A stretch of 64,000 bases of DNA from CAVQCJ01 sp963771835 (GTDB taxonomy: Bacteria > Actinomycetota > Actinomycetes > Prado026). Numbering within the stretch: position 1 is the first letter of the stretch; every line of letters starts with the position of its first letter. Of this stretch, positions 59,936-64,000 are shown piece after piece. The notes below the pieces were generated by a model, which worked only from the letters and a program-made list of their open reading frames with translations, ran no database searches and was not told the origin of the DNA. The stretch covers positions 124,001 to 188,000 of the forward strand of contig CAVYVA010000002.1 in the NCBI GenBank assembly GCA_963771835.1. The letters are read 5' to 3'. The translations under genes and the position numbers were made by a program.

Positions 59936-60652
59936 CTACTGCTGGGTCTGCTGCTGGTCGGGAGGGAGCGGCCAGGGTACCTGGGCGGTGGCGAGCAGCC
60001 TGACCACCTCTTCGGTCGGGGTCGGGGCGAAGTCGTCGTACGCCCAGCCGACCGCGCGGAACAGCAGCGGTCGGCGCAGGCAGACGACCAGGTCGGCCTC
60101 GCGCTCGAGCACGTCCAGGGTCTCGCGCGGGGCGACCGGCAGCGCGACGACGACCCGCACGGCACCGGCGGCCCGCACCGCGCGCACGGCGGCCCGGACC
60201 GTCGCACCGGTGGCCGCGCCGTCGTCGACGACCACCACCTCGGCGCCGTGCAGGTCGGGGCGGGGACGGTCGCCGCGGTACCGGACCTCGTCGGCCAGCG
60301 CGGCCGCGGCGGCGTCCGCCACCCGGTCGGCGACCTCCTGCGGACCCAGCTCCTCGGCCTGGACCACCCGGTCGTTCAGCAGGACGGTGCCGTCGGAGGT
60401 CACCGCCCCGAGCGCGAGCTCGGGGTTGCCGGGGGCGCCGATCTTGCGCACGCCGACGGCGTCGACGGCCAGCCCCAGGTCGTGCGCCGTGACCACGGCG
60501 ACGGCGACACCGCCCCTGGGCAGGCCGAGCAGGAGCACCCGGCTCTCTGGCCCGGCCGCACCGCGTCCCGGGGGCAGCACGGGTCCGAGCGCGACAGCCA
60601 GCTGGTGGCCGGCGTCCGCGCGGTCCCGGAACCGGCCGGTCACGGCGCTCAC
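59936..60652 (-). CDS. Phosphoribosyltransferase-family protein
   Basis: A protein of 238 residues. The PRPP loop VVVVDDGAATGATVRAA and the motif LLGLPRGGVAVAVVTAHDLGLAVDAVGVRKIGAPGNPELALGAV are the same as in the first domain of the fusion protein at 1641-2984, but no hydrolase follows. GTG start overlaps the stop of the upstream ABM gene (GTGA). The reaction is unknown; this group is distinct from nucleotide salvage enzymes. Confidence 0.86.
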   Translation of the reverse strand: MSAVTGRFRDRADAGHQLAVALGPVLPPGRGAAGPESRVLLLGLPRGGVAVAVVTAHDLGLAVDAVGVRKIGAPGNPELALGAVTSDGTVLLNDRVVQAEELGPQEVADRVADAAAAALADEVRYRGDRPRPDLHGAEVVVVDDGAATGATVRAAVRAVRAAGAVRVVVALPVAPRETLDVLEREADLVVCLRRPLLFRAVGWAYDDFAPTPTEEVVRLLATAQVPWPLPPDQQQTQQ

Positions 60653-60984
60653 GGCTCCACGGCCAGGTCAGAGGGCGCAGCCAGACCGTCCGCCCCGAGG
60701 CCGGCCGCGGCCAGCACCTCGTATGCCGTCGGCTCGTCGACCGCGTGGGCCAGCAGCGGCATGGCCAGGACGCGTACGTCGGGCGGGGACAGCGCCCGGC
60801 GGTAGCTGCCGACGGAGTCCCACTCGGTCGTCAGGACCCACAGGCCGGGGTCGTCGACCGCCCGCCCGATCCGGCCGGCGCGCCAGCCCGGTCGGTCCGC
60901 GAACGCCACGAGCACGGCCCGGGCGTCCGCCAGGAACGTGGGCAGCGCCGTCGCGGCCGGGCGCAGGCGGATCACGACCAGCAC
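60649..60984 (-). CDS. ABM-domain (dimeric alpha/beta-barrel) protein
   Basis: About 111 residues. LVVIRLRPAATALPTFLADARAVLVAFADRPGWRAGRIGRAVDDPGLWVLTTEWDSVGSYRRAL is a clear ABM-like barrel (W-x3-F-type pattern and EWDSVGSYRRAL). GGGAGG lies seven bases before the GTG at 60984, which is therefore preferred to an ATG at 61005. It is coupled to the phosphoribosyltransferase gene. Function unknown. Confidence 0.78.
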   Translation of the reverse strand: MLVVIRLRPAATALPTFLADARAVLVAFADRPGWRAGRIGRAVDDPGLWVLTTEWDSVGSYRRALSPPDVRVLAMPLLAHAVDEPTAYEVLAAAGLGADGLAAPSDLAVEP

Positions 60985-61074
60985 GGCGACACCTCCCCTC
61001 GTCATGGGGGACCATGGACGTGTCAGCCCATCGTCGCACCGCCCGCCGCACCCCCGGACCCGCAGGAGCCCCTC

Positions 61075-61440
61075 GTGGCCGACCGACCGCCCGACCAGTC
61101 CCGCAGCAAGCGCAGCGGGAACCCGGCCGTGCGCGCCGGTGCCGTCCCCCCGTCCCCGGTCCGGGCCGGGGTGGAGCGGCGCAGCCGGCCGCTGCTGATG
61201 CGCCTCAACGCTGTCCCACGCTGGCTGCTGCTGGTCGTCGTCCTGGTGCTGGCGGTCGCCGGGCTGCTCCTGCCGGGCGTGCTGGGTGCGGTCCTGCTGC
61301 TCGTCGTCGGCGGCCTGGCCGCCTGGCTCCTGGTGCTGTCGTGGCCGGCTCTCGGCCCCGGCGCCCGGGCGGCGAGGGTCCTCATCGTGCTGCTGATCGC
61401 GTTCGACGTCGGGTTGAAGCTGACCGGACGGGCCGGCTGA
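61075..61440 (+). CDS. DUF6703-like membrane protein
   Basis: A protein of 121 residues. A basic, Pro-rich cytoplasmic N-terminus (about 45 residues) is followed by two or three membrane segments (WLLLVVVLVLAVAGLLLPGVLGAVLLLVVGGLAAWLL, then VLIVLLIAFDVGLKLTG). The pattern fits the actinobacterial DUF6703 family. AGGAG precedes the GTG at 61075. Function unknown. Confidence 0.72.
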   Translation: MADRPPDQSRSKRSGNPAVRAGAVPPSPVRAGVERRSRPLLMRLNAVPRWLLLVVVLVLAVAGLLLPGVLGAVLLLVVGGLAAWLLVLSWPALGPGARAARVLIVLLIAFDVGLKLTGRAG

Positions 61441-61487
61441 CCCGGACGACCGGACCCGCCCCGCGCGGGGTCGCCCGATCGGCGGCT

Positions 61488-61526
61488 CACATGCGGCTTC
61501 GAACATGTGTTAGTTTTCGCATATGT
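61488..61526. promoter_or_regulatory. Two overlapping inverted repeats before the ArsR gene
   Basis: CACATG (61488-61493) and CATGTG (61504-61509) form a perfect repeat with 10 bases between. ACATGTG (61503-61509) and GCATATGT (61519-61526) form a second, imperfect one that reaches the start codon. ArsR/SmtB repressors bind such elements. The leader is so short that the message may be nearly leaderless. Confidence 0.6.
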
Positions 61527-61843
61527 CGTTGCCCGCGGTCTCGCCCGCCCTCGAGCTCGAGGCGGTGAGCGCGCTCTTCAAGGCGCTCGGCTCGCCGCTG
61601 CGGCTGGCCGTCGTGACGACCCTCGACGAGCACGGGCCACTGTGCGTGCACGAGCTCGTCTCGCGGCTGGCCGTCCCCCAGCCCCTGGTCTCCCAGCACC
61701 TGCGGGTGCTGCGCGACGCCGACCTCGTCCGCGGGGTGCGGCGGGGCAAGGAGATTGCGTACGAGATCGCCGACCTGCACGTCGCGAACGTCGTGCGCGA
61801 CGCGATCCGGCACACCGGCGAGACCTCGGGCGGCTCGGCGTGA
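61523..61843 (+). CDS. ArsR/SmtB-family zinc-sensing repressor
   Basis: A protein of 106 residues. The winged helix has LCVHELVSRLAVPQPLVSQHLRVLRDADLVRGVRRGKEIAYEI. The alpha-5 metal site is complete: D-L-H, ten residues, H, two residues, E in ADLHVANVVRDAIRHTGE. This is the D-x-H-x10-H-x2-(E/H) zinc site of CzrA/SmtB-type sensors. The stop overlaps the CDF exporter start (GTGA). It is expected to repress the pair until zinc binds. In mycobacteria smtB with furB occupies the same place. Confidence 0.9.
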   Translation: MSLPAVSPALELEAVSALFKALGSPLRLAVVTTLDEHGPLCVHELVSRLAVPQPLVSQHLRVLRDADLVRGVRRGKEIAYEIADLHVANVVRDAIRHTGETSGGSA

Positions 61844-62769
61844 CCGGCCACGCCCACGGCCTGCCGGTGACCAGCGCCGGGGCGCGCTACCGCGGCCGGC
61901 TGGCGATCGTGCTGGGCATCACGCTGGGGACGCTGCTGGCCGAGGTGGTCGGCGGGGTGCTGTCCGGGTCGCTGGCGCTGCTCGCCGACGCCGGCCACCT
62001 GCTCACCGACGCCATCGGCACCGGGATCGCGCTGGTCGCGGTGACCGTCGCGAACCGGCCGGCGCCGGCGAAGCGCAGCTACGGCAACTTCCGGGCCGAG
62101 ATCCTCGGCGCGCTGGTCAACGGCGTGCTCCTGCTCGTGGTCTGCGCCGTCGTGCTCGTCGAAGCCGTCCGCCGGCTGCTCCACCCCGGCGCGGTGTCGG
62201 CCGGGCCGGTCATCGTCCTCGGCGTGGTGGCGCTCGTCGCCAACGCCGTGTCGCTGCGGCTCCTGCACGAGGGCCAGGCACAGAGCCTGAACGTGCGCGG
62301 CGCGTACCTCGAGGTGCTCGGCGACCTGCTCGGGTCGATCGCGGTGATCGTCGGCGGCGTCGTCATCGCCGTCACCGGCTGGGTGCGGGCCGACGCCGTC
62401 GCCTCGCTGGTGATCGCCGGGCTGATCGCGCCGCGGGCGGTGGCGCTGCTGCGCGAGGCGCTGCACGTCCTCGCCGAGGGCACCCCGCGCGGCGTCGACC
62501 TGGACGAGCTGCGCACCCATCTGGCCGAGGTGCCTGGCGTCGTCGACGTCCACGACCTGCACGTCTGGACGATCACCAGCGGGATGCCCGTGCTGTCCGC
62601 TCACATCGTGGTCGCCGACGGCGCCGCGGAGGCCGCGGCCGGTTGCGGGGACGGCAGCGTGCTGGACCGGCTGGCCGCCTGCGTCGGCGACCATTTCGAC
62701 GTGGAGCACAGCACGTTCCAGATCGAGGCGGCCGGCCACGCGCAGCACGAGACCGCGCACCACGACTGA
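61840..62769 (+). CDS. CDF-family zinc exporter
   Basis: A protein of 309 residues with six membrane segments and a cytoplasmic C-terminal domain. The transport-site residues are in LALLADAGHLLTDAIG and YLEVLGDLLGS (the H-x3-D and D pairs of ZitB/CzcD-type carriers). VVDVHDLHVWTITSGMPVLSAHIVV is the hallmark start of the C-terminal domain, and the tail is His-rich (HAQHETAHHD). GTG start overlaps the repressor stop. It exchanges zinc for protons. Confidence 0.93.
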   Translation: MTGHAHGLPVTSAGARYRGRLAIVLGITLGTLLAEVVGGVLSGSLALLADAGHLLTDAIGTGIALVAVTVANRPAPAKRSYGNFRAEILGALVNGVLLLVVCAVVLVEAVRRLLHPGAVSAGPVIVLGVVALVANAVSLRLLHEGQAQSLNVRGAYLEVLGDLLGSIAVIVGGVVIAVTGWVRADAVASLVIAGLIAPRAVALLREALHVLAEGTPRGVDLDELRTHLAEVPGVVDVHDLHVWTITSGMPVLSAHIVVADGAAEAAAGCGDGSVLDRLAACVGDHFDVEHSTFQIEAAGHAQHETAHHD

Positions 62770-62821
62770 CCCGGACCGGAGCGACGCGGATCACACGGTC
62801 CCCGCCGAACCGTGCGGGCAC

Positions 62822-63067
62822 GTGGAGCGTCCCCAGTACATGACACCTGCCGATGGCGCAGCTGGAGCAGCCGGCGACGACCTCGCCGACCTGGCCGGTC
62901 TCGCCGACCTCGCGGACGACGAGCTCCTCCGCGATCACCTGCTCCAGGACCACCGCCGGGTGGCGCACGAGCTCGCCGGGCTGCCGCTGGTGTCCGTGCA
63001 CGAGCTGGAGCACTTCGACGACACTCTCGGGCTGCTGCGCCTGCGCCACCGGCACGGTCGTCGCTGA
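62822..63067 (+). CDS. Small acidic hypothetical protein
   Basis: About 81 residues, very acidic and Leu-rich (DDLADLAGLADLADDELLRDHLLQDHRRVAHELAGLPLVSVHELEHFDD) with a basic end. Helix-forming and likely coding by composition. GTG at 62822 or ATG at 62840 could be the start. No family was recognised. The several histidines and acids could bind metal, given the zinc genes upstream, but this is speculative. Confidence 0.5.
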   Translation: MERPQYMTPADGAAGAAGDDLADLAGLADLADDELLRDHLLQDHRRVAHELAGLPLVSVHELEHFDDTLGLLRLRHRHGRR

Positions 63068-63139
63068 CGCCATCGGGTCGTTCCCGCGCGGGACGTTGGT
63101 CCCTACCTGACCGGACCCCCCCGGACGCATCGTGGCGGC

Positions 63140-63358
63140 ATGAGGTACACGGTGCGGGACGCGATGCGATGGCTCCTGTCGGCCCTGGTCGCCGCCGGCG
63201 CCTCGATCGGGGGCGGCATGCCGGCCGCGGAGCCGCAGCCCGACGTCTCGCCGGCTGCGGCCCGGGCACCCCGGCACGGCCGGCAGTGGGTCGAGCGGGA
63301 GGCCGCCCGCGGCATCGTCGAGCTCGAACGGTTCCTCGAGCGCGGCCCGCGGGTCTGA
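63140..63358 (+). CDS. Small protein with N-terminal hydrophobic segment
   Basis: A protein of 72 residues: a basic start, a hydrophobic stretch (WLLSALVAAGASIGGGM) that may be a signal or anchor, and a charged C-terminal helix (RQWVEREAARGIVELERFLER). No family was recognised. It converges with the isoprenyl transferase gene, four bases from its end. Confidence 0.45.
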   Translation: MRYTVRDAMRWLLSALVAAGASIGGGMPAAEPQPDVSPAAARAPRHGRQWVEREAARGIVELERFLERGPRV

Positions 63359-63362
63359 GCGG

Positions 63363-64000
63363 CTACCTCGCGACGCCGTAGCGGCGGTCCCGGCTCGCGT
63401 ACGTGTCGATCGCCTGCCACAGGTGCCGCCGGTCGAAGTCCGGCCAGAGCACGTCGAGGAAGACGAACTCGGCGTACGCCGACTGCCAGAGCAGGAAGTT
63501 GGAGATGCGCTGCTCCCCCGACGAGCGGACGAACAGGTCCACGTCCGGCATGTCGGGCTCGTCGAGGAAGCGCGCGAAGACCTTCTCGTCGACCTTGTCG
63601 GGATTGAGCCGGCCGTCCCTGGCCGCGCGCGCCAGGGCGGCCGCCGCGTCGGCGATCTCGGCGCGCCCGCCGTAGTTCACGCACATCGTCAGCGTGAGCA
63701 CGTCGTTGTCGCGGGTGAGCTCCTCGGCGACCTCCAGCTCGTCGATGACGCTCTTCCAAAGCCGGGGGCGGCGTCCGGCCCAGCGCACCCGGACGCCCAT
63801 CGCGTGCATCTCGTCGCGTCGGCGCCGGATCACGTCCCGGTTGAAGCCCATCAGGAAGCGGACCTCGTCCGGCGAGCGCCGCCAGTTCTCGGTGGAGAAC
63901 GCGTACGCGGACAGCCACCGCACGCCGGACTCGATCGCGCCCTCGACGACGTCGAACAGGGCCGCCTCGCCGGCGGTGTGGCCGGCCGTTCGGGGCAGGC
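63363..64000 (-). CDS. uppS: Isoprenyl (undecaprenyl) diphosphate synthase, N-terminus cut off
   Basis: About 212 residues of a cis-prenyltransferase whose 5' end lies beyond the right edge. GVRWLSAYAFSTENWRRSPDEV, TLTMCVNYGGRAEI, PDVDLFVRSSGEQRISNFLLWQSAYAEFVFLDVLWPDF are the conserved regions of UppS. The missing part includes the catalytic aspartate motif (H-V-A-x-I-M-D-G-N). It makes the C50-C55 lipid carrier for cell-wall synthesis. The location near the zinc regulator and glyS matches other actinomycetes. Confidence 0.95.
   Translation of the reverse strand, partial: LPRTAGHTAGEAALFDVVEGAIESGVRWLSAYAFSTENWRRSPDEVRFLMGFNRDVIRRRRDEMHAMGVRVRWAGRRPRLWKSVIDELEVAEELTRDNDVLTLTMCVNYGGRAEIADAAAALARAARDGRLNPDKVDEKVFARFLDEPDMPDVDLFVRSSGEQRISNFLLWQSAYAEFVFLDVLWPDFDRRHLWQAIDTYASRDRRYGVAR

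Overview
The window is very GC-rich, densely packed DNA from an actinomycete. WhiB, GAF-ANTAR, SHOCT and DUF6325 genes, F420-type PPOX enzymes, many GTG starts and four-base stop/start overlaps (ATGA, GTGA) all point that way. So does the core gene order dnaG - dgt - dusB - glyS - ArsR/zinc efflux - uppS, which resembles the mycobacterial and streptomycete chromosome. The genus cannot be fixed from the sequence alone.

Layout. 1-11.2 kb: the end of an ApbE flavin transferase, then a minus-strand unit of twelve genes. Nine encode a complete V/A-type rotary ATPase (G, C, I, K, F, E, A, B, D). They run without a break into a universal stress protein, then a phosphoribosyltransferase-hydrolase fusion and a slipin. 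11.2-15.6 kb: a tRNA-Met 3' fragment, small proteins, a SRPBCC protein, a STAS protein, a TetR regulator and small membrane proteins. 15.6-28.7 kb: a polyhydroxyalkanoate (PHA) locus with PhaB, a phasin, two XRE regulators, PhaC, a hydrolase and a second SDR on the plus strand. Facing it on the minus strand are a KAS III enzyme with a long unknown N-terminus and a single-chain biotin-dependent acyl-CoA carboxylase. 28.9-31.4 kb: WhiB, two GAF-ANTAR proteins and a DUF4177 protein. 31.5-45.7 kb: mixed metabolic and secreted proteins, including a three-gene redox module (heme-b membrane protein, NuoF-like flavoprotein, ferredoxin). 45.7-64 kb: conserved core genes with tRNA-Asn.

The most interesting inference is that the PHA locus has no beta-ketothiolase (PhaA) but does have an acyl-CoA carboxylase and a KAS III enzyme. 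Carboxylase (acetyl-CoA to malonyl-CoA), KAS III (malonyl-CoA plus acetyl-CoA to acetoacetyl-CoA), PhaB and PhaC would form an ATP-driven, decarboxylation-pulled route to the polymer. The V-type ATPase joined to stress and dormancy-type genes is the second notable system.

Caution: at least twelve frame breaks, mostly one base each, occur in nine genes (25.6, 29.8, 43.7-44.0, 46.2, 49.6, 49.8, 54.1, 55.7 and 58.0 kb). In each case the protein continues cleanly in another frame. Either the sequence carries indel errors or some genes are decaying. These genes are annotated over their full reconstructed span.
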